From JANYGA01 sp031420415 (lineage in GTDB: Bacteria; Vulcanimicrobiota; Vulcanimicrobiia; Vulcanimicrobiales; Vulcanimicrobiaceae): a DNA stretch of 64,000 nucleotides. Both the position numbers and the translations under genes were made by a program. The DNA is taken from NCBI GenBank assembly GCA_031420415.1, contig JANOMT010000037.1, positions 1 through 64,000 of the forward strand, given 5' to 3'. Within the stretch, counting starts at the first letter, position 1, and each line of letters starts with the position of its first letter. The notes under the pieces were generated by a model. It was given only the letters and a program-made list of their open reading frames with translations. It was not told the DNA's origin and made no database searches. Of this stretch, positions 16,473 to 25,338 are shown one piece after another.

Positions 16473-17607
16473 GTGCCGTTTCACCAATAAAGTCGGGATA
16501 GACATCGACGATGACTTTTTCGATCTCCCGACGGAGTGCACCGAGTAACTCGGCTTCGGGGAAGGTCCCCACGAGTACCCCTTTGCGGTAGATCGCCCCC
16601 TTGCCCTTGCCCCCGGCTACGCCCACATCGGCCATCTTGCTCTCACCCGGGCCGTTGACAACGCAGCCCATCACGGCGACTTTAACCGGCGCCGTATATT
16701 CTTTCGCGATTGCTTCGACCGAACGTGCGAGCTCGACGACTTCGATCTCCGCACGTCCGCACGACGGGCATGCCGTGATATCGAAGCCTTTTTCGCGAAT
16801 CTGCAACGCCTTGAGAATACCCCAGGCGACGGGAATCTCTTCGACAGGATCGGCCGCGAGCGACACCCGCAGCGTATCGCCGATGCCTTCGAACAAAAGA
16901 ATCCCCATGCCGATCGACGACTTGATCGTCCCTTCGCGCGGCAGGCCCGCTTCCGTGACGCCGAGGTGCAACGCATAGGGCGTTTTACGCTCGGCGAGCA
17001 TCTTGTCGGCGAGCCGATACGACGCGATCGTCGTGAGCACGTCGTGCGCTTTAATCGAAATAACGATATCGGTATGGCCGAGTTCTTCGAGAATCTCGAC
17101 GTGTCGCAGAGCGCTCCGCACCATCGCGTCGGGTGTGTGCCCATACTGCTTCTCGAGGTCGGCGGCAAGCGATCCCATGTTGACGCCGATGCGGATCGGC
17201 GTGCCCATATCTTTCGCGAGGCGCACGACTTCGCGTGTCTTCACCCGATCGGTAATATTGCCCGGGTTGAGACGCAACTTTGCAACGCCGGCTTCGAGCG
17301 CGGCGAGCGCCATCTTATGGTCGAAGTGAATATCGGCGACGATCGGCACGGGAGACCGCGCGACGATTGCCGCCATGCCAGCGGCATCGGGAGCGTCTTT
17401 CACGGTCACGCGTACGACTTCACAGCCCGCTCCCGCGAGTTCGTAAATCTGCGTGAGCGTCTTCTCCACGTCGGCCGTATCGGTCGTGGTCATGGATTGC
17501 ACGACGACCGGGTGGTCGCCGCCCATCCAGACTTTCTTCGCTCCGCTCGACAACGTGGATTTGTTCTCGAGTAGAATCGGCTTCGATTCACGACGCAGAC
17601 GGATCAC
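16444..17607 (-). CDS. ispG: 4-hydroxy-3-methylbut-2-en-1-yl diphosphate synthase
   Basis: The 387-aa enzyme of the MEP isoprenoid pathway. It starts at GTG 17607. It shows VVVQSMTTTDTADVEKTL, VPIVADIHFDHKMAL, KLRLNPGNI and the C-terminal [4Fe-4S] ligands in ITACPSCGR and MGCVVNGPGESKMADVG. It reduces MEcPP to HMBPP using an external electron donor. Length fits the short bacterial form without the plant insertion. RseP ends four bases upstream. With dxr and uppS in the same array it links isoprenoid building blocks to undecaprenyl synthesis. Confidence 0.97.
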   Translation of the reverse strand: MIRLRRESKPILLENKSTLSSGAKKVWMGGDHPVVVQSMTTTDTADVEKTLTQIYELAGAGCEVVRVTVKDAPDAAGMAAIVARSPVPIVADIHFDHKMALAALEAGVAKLRLNPGNITDRVKTREVVRLAKDMGTPIRIGVNMGSLAADLEKQYGHTPDAMVRSALRHVEILEELGHTDIVISIKAHDVLTTIASYRLADKMLAERKTPYALHLGVTEAGLPREGTIKSSIGMGILLFEGIGDTLRVSLAADPVEEIPVAWGILKALQIREKGFDITACPSCGRAEIEVVELARSVEAIAKEYTAPVKVAVMGCVVNGPGESKMADVGVAGGKGKGAIYRKGVLVGTFPEAELLGALRREIEKVIVDVYPDFIGETAHGKSLAPVS

Positions 17608-17610
17608 GAC

Positions 17611-18876
17611 CTAGAAGACTCCCTTACCGGAAACGAGATTAGCGATGTCGTGGTACGCAACGAACACCATCAGCAGCATGAGCAAGGCGAACCCGGTAAC
17701 GTGCACGAGCGCTTCTTTTTCCGGTTCGACCGGACGACCACGCAGCATCTCTGCGATGATGAAGACGCCACGTCCGCCGTCGAGGGCGGGGAACGGTAAG
17801 AGGTTGAGAACGCCGAGCGCGATCGAGAGTGCCGCTGCGAGCGAGAGATAGGGACCCCATCCGAGATCCTGATATGCCGAAGCCGCGCGCGCCATACCGA
17901 TGGGACCCGAGACGCTCGAGGCATATTTCGTGGGGTGCGAGATCAGTTGCGCGTAGCCCGTGACCTGCATGACCGTGGCATTGACGAACTCGCGTCCCGC
18001 AAGTGGAATCGCCGCGAACACGCCAACGCGCTCGAACGTCGGAATCGGGCTAAACCCGATGCGGCCCTCGAAGCCGTGGCCGTTGTTCGCCTTATATGGC
18101 GTGATCGTGAGCGTCTTGGTCTCGCCGTGGCGGCGATAGGTCAGCGCGATCGGCACGCCGGCCGAGTGGTGAATTTTCTTGACGATGGCGTCGCCCGACG
18201 TATAGCTTTGGCCATCGATTGCGAGGATCTGGTCGCCGAGCTGCAAGCCCGCTTTTTGCGCGGGCGAGTTCGGGAGTAGGATGCCGACTTGCGGGCTGAT
18301 GTTGTTCGATGCGACGCCGAACGAAATCGCAGCGACGAAGAAGATAATGAATGCGAGCAAGAAGTTCGCAATCGGTCCTGCGACAACGATCGAGAGTCGC
18401 TGCCACGGCTTCTTACTTTGAAAATTATCTTGCGCAGATGGGCTTGGTGCCGCGAGCGTCTCCGCCGATCCCAAAATGGCCGCAACAGCGGTCGCTGGTC
18501 GTTCGAGGACGGCAACGCTCCCGAGCGATGTCCCCGACGCGAGCGGCGCGTGCACGCCTTGGGTTTCGCGGAACTGCCGTTGCTGTTCGGCCTCGGTCGT
18601 CTTTCCGTCTTCCCCCTGCATCGCGCAGTAGCCGCCGATGGGCAGCAGGTTGATCCGGTAATTCGTGCCGCTCCGTTTGGAGGTCCACTTTAAGAGCGTC
18701 GGGCCGAAGCCGACGGCAAAATCGTTGACGCGGACGCCGTTGAGACGCGCGAGCAAAAAGTGTCCGCCCTCGTGCAACACGACCAGAATCGAGAGCATGA
18801 GGAGGAAAACGGCGATCTTTCCGAGCCCATCGAGGTTCGGAAGCGCCAGGGCGAGGAGGCCGAGCGAGACTGACAT
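17611..18876 (-). CDS. rseP: Site-2 zinc metalloprotease RseP
   Basis: About 421 aa starting at ATG 18876. The first membrane helix contains VVLHEGGHFLLARL, the HExxH zinc motif. FAVGFGPTLLKW and NLLPIGGYCAMQGED follow. A single PDZ domain lies around residues 190-275 (GILLPNSPAQKAGLQLGDQI region). The second catalytic helix has NLLPFPALDGGR, which supplies the Asp ligand. Such proteases cleave anti-sigma factors within the membrane during envelope stress. A roughly 60-residue Ala/Ser-rich insertion between GYCAMQGED and FQSKKPW is longer than usual. Gene order dxr-rseP-ispG is common in bacteria. Confidence 0.95.
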   Translation of the reverse strand: MSVSLGLLALALPNLDGLGKIAVFLLMLSILVVLHEGGHFLLARLNGVRVNDFAVGFGPTLLKWTSKRSGTNYRINLLPIGGYCAMQGEDGKTTEAEQQRQFRETQGVHAPLASGTSLGSVAVLERPATAVAAILGSAETLAAPSPSAQDNFQSKKPWQRLSIVVAGPIANFLLAFIIFFVAAISFGVASNNISPQVGILLPNSPAQKAGLQLGDQILAIDGQSYTSGDAIVKKIHHSAGVPIALTYRRHGETKTLTITPYKANNGHGFEGRIGFSPIPTFERVGVFAAIPLAGREFVNATVMQVTGYAQLISHPTKYASSVSGPIGMARAASAYQDLGWGPYLSLAAALSIALGVLNLLPFPALDGGRGVFIIAEMLRGRPVEPEKEALVHVTGFALLMLLMVFVAYHDIANLVSGKGVF

Positions 18877-18886
18877 AGCGTCCTTC

Positions 18887-20080
18887 TTATTTCGCCGACG
18901 GCACCAAGCGGGCCTCGACTTCATCGTGTGCGACCGCGCGCGCGCGGAGGTCGGCGGCCCGAACCGAAGCCAAGGTGAGAGGTTCGTCTGCGATCGCGAC
19001 GAGTGCGGCTGCGATGACCCTTGGAATATCGCCGAAACAGATCGCTCCCCTTACGAACGCAGCCACAGCGATTTCGTTTGCGGCTGAGAGCGCCGCGGGC
19101 GCCGTCCCTCCGCGCCGGAGCGCTTCGTAGGCGAGGCCGAGGCACGGAAAACGCTCGTAATCGGGCGGCGTGAAGGCAAGGGAGGCCATCGTTGCATCAG
19201 ACGCCGCACCGAGCGCCGCGAGCGCGCTTGCCTGGCGACGGTCGGCGAGCCGGTCGGGGTAGGCGAGCGCGTAGCCGATGGGAAGGCGCATATCGGGCGG
19301 AGCGAGCTGCGCCTTCACGTTACCATCGGTGAAGACGACGAACCCGTGCGCTACCGACGTTCGATGGACGAGCACGTCGATTTTTTCGGCGGGCACACCG
19401 AAGAGACGACTCGCCTCGATGACTTCGAGGCCCTTGTTCATCAGCGACGCGGAGTCGACCGTATTCTTCGTGCCCATTTGCCACGTGGGATGGCGCAGGG
19501 CATCGGCAAGGGAGGCACCGGCAATCGCGTCGCGGTCCCAATCCCAAAACGGTCCGCCCGAGGCGGTGAGAATGATCGAGCCGATGCGGTCCGTAGGCTC
19601 GCCGACGAGACATTGAAAGATCGCGCTGTGTTCGCTGTCGACCGGAACGATCTCGGCGCCGCTGCGAGCGGCTGCAGCCATAAAAAGTTCGCCCGCGGCG
19701 ACGATGAGTTCTTTGTTTGCAACCGCGATCCGGATACCGCGCTCGACGGCCGCGAAGACCGCATCGAAAGCGACCGCGCCATCGGTCGCGGCGACGACGA
19801 CATCGGCGCCGCTCTCTGCCGCGACCGCGAGCAATCCCGCGGCACCACTGGTCACGCGGACGTGCGCGGGAAGCGCACTCGAGATCGCGGCCACGTCAGC
19901 TTCATTCGCACATGAAACGATCTCGGGTTCGAAGGCGAGCGCTTGCGCGATCACCTCGGCGACGCGCGAACCTGCGGCGAGCGCGACGATTCGAAAGCGT
20001 TCGGGATGACGCGCGACCACATCGAGCGTCTGCGTCCCGATGGAGCCCGTAGAGCCCAGAACGGCGACCTTCTTCTGCAC
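18887..20080 (-). CDS. dxr: 1-deoxy-D-xylulose 5-phosphate reductoisomerase
   Basis: The 397-aa MEP-pathway enzyme starts at GTG 20080. It has the NADPH loop VAVLGSTGSIGTQTLDV, the ANKELIVAAGE segment, the metal-binding DSEHSAIFQCL, and the flexible loop with LTASGGPFWDW. HPTWQMGTKNTVDSASLMNKGLEVIEA carries the substrate site. It converts DXP to MEP. The cdsA stop lies 17 bases upstream, and RseP begins 11 bases downstream. It is fully intact and of normal length. Confidence 0.97.
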   Translation of the reverse strand: MQKKVAVLGSTGSIGTQTLDVVARHPERFRIVALAAGSRVAEVIAQALAFEPEIVSCANEADVAAISSALPAHVRVTSGAAGLLAVAAESGADVVVAATDGAVAFDAVFAAVERGIRIAVANKELIVAAGELFMAAAARSGAEIVPVDSEHSAIFQCLVGEPTDRIGSIILTASGGPFWDWDRDAIAGASLADALRHPTWQMGTKNTVDSASLMNKGLEVIEASRLFGVPAEKIDVLVHRTSVAHGFVVFTDGNVKAQLAPPDMRLPIGYALAYPDRLADRRQASALAALGAASDATMASLAFTPPDYERFPCLGLAYEALRRGGTAPAALSAANEIAVAAFVRGAICFGDIPRVIAAALVAIADEPLTLASVRAADLRARAVAHDEVEARLVPSAK

Positions 20081-20096
20081 CGCTACGTCGTTCGGA

Positions 20097-20933
20097 TCAG
20101 TGCGGAATGTGTCCCGTTATAAAGAGCGCCGCATAAAAAGCGATACCGCCGAAGATATACGAATCGAATCGATCGAGAATACCGCCGTGCCCGGCGAGAA
20201 TATTGCTCGCATCTTTCACACGCGCGTCGCGCTTGAGCGCGGATTCGACGATATCGCCCGCTTGCGCCGCGACACTCGTAATCGCACCGACGATCGCACC
20301 GTCGAACCACGAAATACCGAGCACCGGAATCGCGCCCATCGCGCTCCCGATCGCGACGCTCGCAGCGAACCCACCGATCGCCCCTTCCCACGTTTTGTTC
20401 GGTGAGATCGACGTCAGCGGCGTTTTACCGAGCATCGTGCCGACGACCATCGCAAAAATATCGGTGAACGCGATGACGACGATCGCTGCAAACGTGAAGC
20501 CCATGCCGACGTGCGGCAAATTGCGCAGCGCGAGGAAATACGATCCGAGCCACCCGATGTAGAGCACGCCGAAAAGCGTGTAGGCGCTTCGCGAAATATA
20601 ATTCTGGCGATCGCCGATGAGAGAGAATGCGAGCGATCCTAGCACGGTCGCTGCGAGCACCGTTTTCTCGTACGCATGCTGCTTACCGAGCGCGGCGAGG
20701 ATGACATACGTGCCGATCGCAAGCGCACCAACCGGAAAAACGAGCGGTTCCCCCTTACGCGCCGTCATACGCGCGAGCTCCCACAGCGACCCGATCGTAG
20801 CCACCAAAACGACGACCGTGAACGTCGGCACGGTTACGACCGATCCGAAAACGACCGCCGCAATCGCGAGCCCGGTCGAGATGCGACGGCCGCTATCGAT
20901 GAATCGCAGCCGGCCCGCTGTCGTCGCGCTCAC
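20097..20933 (-). CDS. cdsA: Phosphatidate cytidylyltransferase
   Basis: A 278-aa membrane protein with around eight hydrophobic segments. The C-terminal CDP-alcohol signature is clear: QAGDIVESALKRDARVKDAS, then LAGHGGILDRFDSYIF. It makes CDP-diacylglycerol from phosphatidic acid and CTP. DIFAMVVGTMLGKTPL and SPNKTWEGAIGG are further family marks. GTG at 20933 overlaps the uppS stop (GTGA), so translation is probably coupled. Confidence 0.96.
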   Translation of the reverse strand: MSATTAGRLRFIDSGRRISTGLAIAAVVFGSVVTVPTFTVVVLVATIGSLWELARMTARKGEPLVFPVGALAIGTYVILAALGKQHAYEKTVLAATVLGSLAFSLIGDRQNYISRSAYTLFGVLYIGWLGSYFLALRNLPHVGMGFTFAAIVVIAFTDIFAMVVGTMLGKTPLTSISPNKTWEGAIGGFAASVAIGSAMGAIPVLGISWFDGAIVGAITSVAAQAGDIVESALKRDARVKDASNILAGHGGILDRFDSYIFGGIAFYAALFITGHIPH

Positions 20934-21670
20934 GCGTCGCCGTCGGCGCGCGATCGGCGCGCGCGAAATTCGTCGATCGCCGCCGCGAATTGCGCTTTAT
21001 CGAAATCGGGCCAAAAGATATCGGTGAGATAAAAATCGGCATCCGCGAGTTGGTACAGCAGAAAGTTCGAGAGCCGCGATTCGCCGCCGGGCCGAATGAG
21101 CAGATCGGGATCGGGCATATCGGCCGTCGAGAGATAGGACGCAACGACGCCTTCATCGATCGCATCGGGTTCGAGCTTCCCACTCGCCACATCGCGCGCG
21201 ACGGCTTCGATCGCCAAACGCAATTCCGACCGCGCACTGTAATTGACGGCGAGGTTGAGTTGCAAACCCGTATTCTTTGCGGTGGCCGCGACGAGCACGT
21301 CGAGTGCGTCGCACGATGCGCGCGGCAGCGCGCGATACTGACCGATGATCCGCACCCGGACGTTATTACGGCCGAGCTCCTCGAGTTCGGTACGCGCGAA
21401 GAAGACGCAGAGATCGAGAAGCAGCGAGATTTCCGTCGAATCGCGTTTCCAATTTTCCGTCGAGAATCCATAGACCGTAAGCATCGGAATGCCGATATCG
21501 CTCGCGGCGCGCGTCACGCGACGGAGCGCGACGATGCCACGACGGTGTCCCTCGATACCGGGTAGGCGATGCGCTTTCGCCCAGCGCCGATTGCCGTCCA
21601 TGATGATCGCAACGTGGTTCGGGAGAATTCCCGGCCCCAGACCCACTCCGCGTTCGCGCGAACCGATCAC
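20930..21670 (-). CDS. uppS: Undecaprenyl diphosphate synthase
   Basis: A 246-aa cis-prenyltransferase with HVAIIMDGNRRWAKAH (catalytic Asp), GHRRGIVALR, YGFSTENWKR, NLAVNYSARSEL and DLLIRPGGESRLSNFLLYQ, ending near FWPDFDKAQF. It elongates farnesyl diphosphate with eight isopentenyl units to give the lipid carrier for peptidoglycan and other envelope glycans. Start is GTG 21670, overlapping the stop of the small upstream ORF. All catalytic motifs are intact. Confidence 0.97.
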   Translation of the reverse strand: MIGSRERGVGLGPGILPNHVAIIMDGNRRWAKAHRLPGIEGHRRGIVALRRVTRAASDIGIPMLTVYGFSTENWKRDSTEISLLLDLCVFFARTELEELGRNNVRVRIIGQYRALPRASCDALDVLVAATAKNTGLQLNLAVNYSARSELRLAIEAVARDVASGKLEPDAIDEGVVASYLSTADMPDPDLLIRPGGESRLSNFLLYQLADADFYLTDIFWPDFDKAQFAAAIDEFRARRSRADGDA

Positions 21671-21897
21671 GCGCGCTGCTCGCGCATGACGTCAGCAAGG
21701 CGCGCGTAGCCATCGTATCCCGCGACGATCTCCATCGCTCCATCCCGTTCCCGCGCACGCAAGACACGAAGCACGCCGAGGCCCACGGCGGCGTACGGTG
21801 GGAGCAACATACGCAAACGCACGCGCCCTTCTCCAAGAAGCGCGCGTGCGTCGATTAACGGCATGAGTGCGAGCGACTCGCTCTCAGAAAAGATCAT
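21667..21897 (-). CDS. Small protein of unknown function between frr and uppS
   Basis: A 76-aa open frame from ATG 21897 to a stop that overlaps the uppS GTG by four bases. It contains ALMPLIDARALLGEGRVRL, LPPYAAVGLGVLRVLRAR and a C-terminal EIVAGYDGYARLADVM. I recognise no family. The frame stays open to 21996, but the extra part has no better start. The exact overlap with uppS argues that it is translated. About 200 bases between it and frr hold nothing I can identify, so it may mark an internal promoter or leader region. Confidence 0.5.
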   Translation of the reverse strand: MIFSESESLALMPLIDARALLGEGRVRLRMLLPPYAAVGLGVLRVLRARERDGAMEIVAGYDGYARLADVMREQRA

Positions 21898-22094
21898 CCG
21901 CGCAACCGTACCCTGGGGCGGCGGAAAACCCTTGAGAGGCGAGGCGATGCTACGGAACTCCTTCGTAGGAGAAGAGAGCGATCTGGCGCTTGTCATCAGG
22001 GAACTGCGCGGTTTCGAGCTCGCCTCGATGGCACGGATCTCCGCTTTGAAGTTGAGTTGGCGGGGTCGGTTCTTTCGAATGCGGCGTGCGCAGC

Positions 22095-22658
22095 CTAGAC
22101 TTCGAGGATCTCTTTTTCCTTGACGACGACGAGCGTATCCACATCTTTGACGAACTTATCGGTAATTTTCTGGACGCGCTCGCCTGCGCGTTTGTTGTCG
22201 TCTTCGGTGATCTTGCCGTCTTTGAGAAGCGCCTTGATCTCATCGACGCATTTGTGGCGCACGTTACGCACGGCGACCTTACCGTCTTCGGCTTTTTTCT
22301 TGATGACCTTGACGAGATCTTTACGTCGATCTTCGGTCGGTTGTGGTATCTGCAAACGGATCGTCGAGCCATCGATATTGGGCGTGAGGCCGAGATCGCT
22401 CGTCTCGATCGCTTTGCGGATCGCTCCCACCGTATTGCGATCGAATGCCGAAATCTGCAACGTGCGCGCGTCGGGTGTGCTGATGCTCGCCATCGATTTG
22501 AGCGGCGCCATCGCGCCGTAGGCTTCGACTTGAATGCGATCGAGCAATGCGGGCGACGCACGGCCGGTGCGCACGGAGGCGAAATCGTTGCGCGTCGCAT
22601 CGATCGCCTTCGCCATGCGACCCTCCATGGTTTTGATGGTGTCGTCGATCTCGCTCAT
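22095..22658 (-). CDS. frr: Ribosome recycling factor
   Basis: The 187-aa protein has the complete RRF pattern: DFASVRTGRASPALLDRIQV, YGAMAPLKSMASISTPDART, LTPNIDGSTIRLQIPQPTEDRRKDL and a lysine-rich helical C-terminus. It splits post-termination ribosomes together with EF-G. ATG 22658 overlaps the pyrH stop by four bases. Adjacency to pyrH and tsf is the classic bacterial arrangement. Confidence 0.98.
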   Translation of the reverse strand: MSEIDDTIKTMEGRMAKAIDATRNDFASVRTGRASPALLDRIQVEAYGAMAPLKSMASISTPDARTLQISAFDRNTVGAIRKAIETSDLGLTPNIDGSTIRLQIPQPTEDRRKDLVKVIKKKAEDGKVAVRNVRHKCVDEIKALLKDGKITEDDNKRAGERVQKITDKFVKDVDTLVVVKEKEILEV

Positions 22659-23422
22659 CTCGCTACCGTTTCTCCCGCCGCACCGATGCGCGCGGGCGTA
22701 CTGACCAGAGTCCCGATCTCTTCGCCGAACACGACGCGCCGAATATTTCCGGCGACGTTCATATCGAAGACGATGATCGGCACGTCGTTATCCATGCACA
22801 ACGTCAGCGCCGTGTTGTCCATGACCTCGAGCCCGCGCGTGAGGACTTCGAAATACTCGAGCTTGGTGAAGCGCGTTGCGGTGGGATCTTTTTTCGGATC
22901 GGCGCTGTAGATACCATCGACTTTGGTCGCCTTGAGAATTGCTTGAGCGCCGATCTCGACGGCGCGAAGCGCCGCCGTGGTGTCGGTCGTAAAATATGGA
23001 TTTCCCGTACCCGCACCGAAAATGACGACGCGTCCCTTTTCGAGATGACGTATCGCGCGGCGCCGAATATACGGCTCCGCGATCTGCTGCATCTGGATCG
23101 CCGTCTGCACGCGCGATCCGACGTCGATACGTTCGAGCGCGTCCTGCAAGGCGAGCGCGTTGATCACGGTCGCGAGCATGCCCATGTAATCGGCCGTGGC
23201 ACGATCCATACCGCCCGCTTCGTGTGCTTTGCCACGCCAAATGTTACCACCGCCGACGACGACGGCGATGGAGACGCCCGCGCGTGCGACCTCGGCGATC
23301 TGCTCGGCCATCCATGCCGTCTTGACCGCATCGACCGAACTCTCGGATCCGGCGAAGGCTTCGCCCGAGATTTTCAAGAGGATACGGTCGTAGGCGGGTA
23401 CGCCGCCCGGCTTACTCGCCAA
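22655..23422 (-). CDS. pyrH: UMP kinase
   Basis: A 255-aa amino-acid-kinase-fold enzyme: RILLKISGEAFAG, VVVGGGNIWRG, ADYMGMLATVINALAL, GTGNPYFTTDTTAALRA and TKVDGIYSADPKKDP. It phosphorylates UMP to UDP and is usually GTP-activated. The only sensible start is TTG at 23422, which lies inside the last codons of tsf. That eleven-base overlap suggests re-initiation after tsf termination. Confidence 0.97.
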   Translation of the reverse strand: MASKPGGVPAYDRILLKISGEAFAGSESSVDAVKTAWMAEQIAEVARAGVSIAVVVGGGNIWRGKAHEAGGMDRATADYMGMLATVINALALQDALERIDVGSRVQTAIQMQQIAEPYIRRRAIRHLEKGRVVIFGAGTGNPYFTTDTTAALRAVEIGAQAILKATKVDGIYSADPKKDPTATRFTKLEYFEVLTRGLEVMDNTALTLCMDNDVPIIVFDMNVAGNIRRVVFGEEIGTLVSTPARIGAAGETVAR

Positions 23423-24017
23423 GAGCGAACTTGGCGAACCGACGGATCTTTATCTTCTCGCCGAGTACGCCCGTGGTTTTCGCAATGAGCTCGTTGATCG
23501 TCTGGTCGTCATCTTTGACGAAAGATTGCTCTTCGAGGACGTTGTCCTCGTACCACTTGTTGATTTTGCCCTCGACGATGCGATCGATGATATTCGCGGG
23601 TTTGCCCGCGGCTTCGGTTGCGAACTGCTCGCGCAGCGGCACGAGGTCTTCCTCGGGAACCTGATCGCGCGAGACGTACTTCACCGGAATCGCCGCGATG
23701 TGCATCGCGATGTCGCGCGCGAGCGCTTTGAAGATATCGTTGCGCGCGACGAAGTCGGTCTCGCAATTGATCTCGACGAGCACGCCGACTTTATTCCCGG
23801 GATGGATATACGATTCGACCATGCCTTCATTTGCGGAACGATCGGCTTTTTTAGCGACTTTCGAGGCGCCCTGTTCGATGAGGCCCTTTTTCGCGGCGTC
23901 GTAGTCGCCGGCGGCGCCGACGAGCGCCGCGCGGCAATCGAGCATGCCCGCTCCGGTCTCTTCACGGAGGCGCTTGATTTCGGCTGCGGTCGGTTTGTGA
24001 TCGGTAGCGGAGCTCAC
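23412..24017 (-). CDS. tsf: Elongation factor Ts, short form
   Basis: The 201-aa protein starts at GTG 24017 with AAAGG eight bases upstream. It has the UBA-like N-terminus with LREETGAGMLDCRAAL, the TDF region CETDFVARNDIFKALARDIAMHIAA, and a single core subdomain with VLEEQSFVKDDDQT. It recycles EF-Tu by GDP release. Its length is that of the compact EF-Ts found in cyanobacteria and others, lacking the second subdomain of the E. coli protein. Confidence 0.97.
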   Translation of the reverse strand: MSSATDHKPTAAEIKRLREETGAGMLDCRAALVGAAGDYDAAKKGLIEQGASKVAKKADRSANEGMVESYIHPGNKVGVLVEINCETDFVARNDIFKALARDIAMHIAAIPVKYVSRDQVPEEDLVPLREQFATEAAGKPANIIDRIVEGKINKWYEDNVLEEQSFVKDDDQTINELIAKTTGVLGEKIKIRRFAKFALGE

Positions 24018-24042
24018 GAGCTAGGCCTTTCTCGAGGTCATA

Positions 24043-24070
24043 TGGAGAAAGACGCCGCGCGAGCGGCGCC
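24043..24070 (-). terminator. Hairpin with short U-rich tail between rpsB and tsf
   Basis: On the minus strand GCGCCGC, a TCGC loop and GCGGCGT (24070-24051) are followed by CTTTCTCC. The stem is GC-rich, but the U-run is short and interrupted. It probably attenuates rather than ends transcription between rpsB and tsf. Confidence 0.45.
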
Positions 24071-24127
24071 TTTCGGTGCGGGAAAACGGCGTCGCGCCGT
24101 GACGATACGGGTCGGAGTTCGGGACGG

Positions 24128-24937
24128 TCAGACCGACGCTCCTTGTGTTTCGGGCTCGGTCGCGGCCATCAGGGCCTCCGCGGACATCACTTCGACGGGC
24201 GCGACGTAATCGTCATAGTTGGCCTCTTCGTCATCGAAGCCGCCGCTCTCGACCTCCGTACGGCCTTCGATGATCGCATCGGCGATCTTCGAAACCATGA
24301 GGCGGACGGCGCGGATTGCGTCGTCGTTGCCGGGGATCGGATAGTCGATTTCGTCGGGATCGCAATTTGTATCGATCACGGCGATGATGGGAATTTTCAG
24401 CTTCCGCGCTTCGAGGACCGCGATGCGTTCTTTCTTCGGATCGACGATGAAAACCGCATCGGGGAGTTTATGCATGTCCTTGATGCCGCCAAGGAAGCGC
24501 TCGAGCTTCTCGAGCTCGTCGGAGAGGCGTGAGACTTCTTTCTTCGGGAGCAAATCGAAGCTGCCCTGAGCCTTCATGCCTTCGAGTTCGCGCAGGCGCG
24601 AGATGCGCTTTTGGATCGTCGCGAAATTCGTGAGCGTACCGCCGAGCCAGCGCTCGTTGACGAAGTAGGTCCCGGCGCGTTCCGCCTCTTCTTTGACGAC
24701 GTCCTGGGCTTGCTTCTTGGTGCCGACGAAAAGGATGACCTTACCATCGCGCGACATCGCTTTGACGGCCGCGTAGACTTCGCGCATCATCACGACCGTC
24801 TTCGAGAGGTTGATGATGTAGATGCCGTTGCGCTCTTGGAAGATGAAGGGCTTCATCTTGGGGTTCCAACGACGAGTCTGGTGACCGAAGTGGACGCCCG
24901 CCTCGAGGAGCGCTTTCATGGATATGACGGAAGCCAA
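24128..24937 (-). CDS. rpsB: 30S ribosomal protein S2
   Basis: S2 motifs are complete: MKALLEAGVHFGHQTRRWNP, KMKPFIFQERNGIYIINL, FVGTKKQAQDVV, FVNERWLGGTLTN, GGIKDMHKLPDAVFIVDP and IAVIDTNCDPDEIDYPIPGNDDA. An acidic C-terminal tail is added. I chose TTG 24937 (L-A-S-V-I-S-M-K) because it aligns with the usual M-A-x-V-S-M-x-x-L-L start; ATG 24919 is the conservative alternative. The frame continues to 25063 without support. It heads the operon, about 110 bases below an extended -10 promoter. Confidence 0.96.
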   Translation of the reverse strand: MASVISMKALLEAGVHFGHQTRRWNPKMKPFIFQERNGIYIINLSKTVVMMREVYAAVKAMSRDGKVILFVGTKKQAQDVVKEEAERAGTYFVNERWLGGTLTNFATIQKRISRLRELEGMKAQGSFDLLPKKEVSRLSDELEKLERFLGGIKDMHKLPDAVFIVDPKKERIAVLEARKLKIPIIAVIDTNCDPDEIDYPIPGNDDAIRAVRLMVSKIADAIIEGRTEVESGGFDDEEANYDDYVAPVEVMSAEALMAATEPETQGASV

Positions 24938-25053
24938 GGTTCGATTCGCTTTCTGGTCGACGCTCGGGCTCGCACTGCGAGCCGCCGGAACGACCATCGC
25001 ACCGCGGCACGGCCCGAAGGCACGGCGTTGGTGAAGTGGGGGACAACCGCCCA

Positions 25054-25062
25054 AGTATAACA
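25054..25062 (-). promoter_or_regulatory. Extended -10 promoter of the rpsB operon
   Basis: On the minus strand the sequence reads TGTTATACT, an extended -10 (TGn plus TATACT). No good -35 hexamer is visible 16-18 bases above it, as expected for the extended type. Transcription would begin near 25047 and give a leader of about 110 bases before rpsB. Confidence 0.55.
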
Positions 25063-25117
25063 CAGCGAAGTCTCGAGATCATCTTCATCGCTCAGCCCGA
25101 TAAACGGCGACCGGACC

Positions 25118-25338
25118 GTGCGTGGGTTTGTCGGAGGTACCGGCCGGCACGCACATCTCGCAACCGAACTCACGCTGCTCGCGGCGCCGGCGGCGCGCCG
25201 CGGTACCCCGATCTTTTCGTAGCGTGCGACGACCGCGAGCGGAACGACGGCCTCGTCATGCGCCATCCGAAACTCGTCATCGAGATCCTCTCGGAATCGA
25301 CGGCGCGCGTCGGAACCGGCCCTCGGTTAGCCCGTTAG
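25118..25338 (+). pseudogene. Second Uma2 family (DUF820) relic, frameshifted
   Basis: One frame from 25118 reads FVGGTGRHAHLATELTLLAAP, like the Uma2 helix that begins G-G-T-x-x-H. Another frame from about 25204 reads YPDLFVACDDRERNDGLV, then RHPKLVIEILSESTARVG, the Uma2 metal-site core. Joining them needs a frameshift near 25200. The N-terminal beta region and the C-terminal third are missing. The piece ends at the convergent monooxygenase gene, so it is a remnant, not a working gene. Confidence 0.7.
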
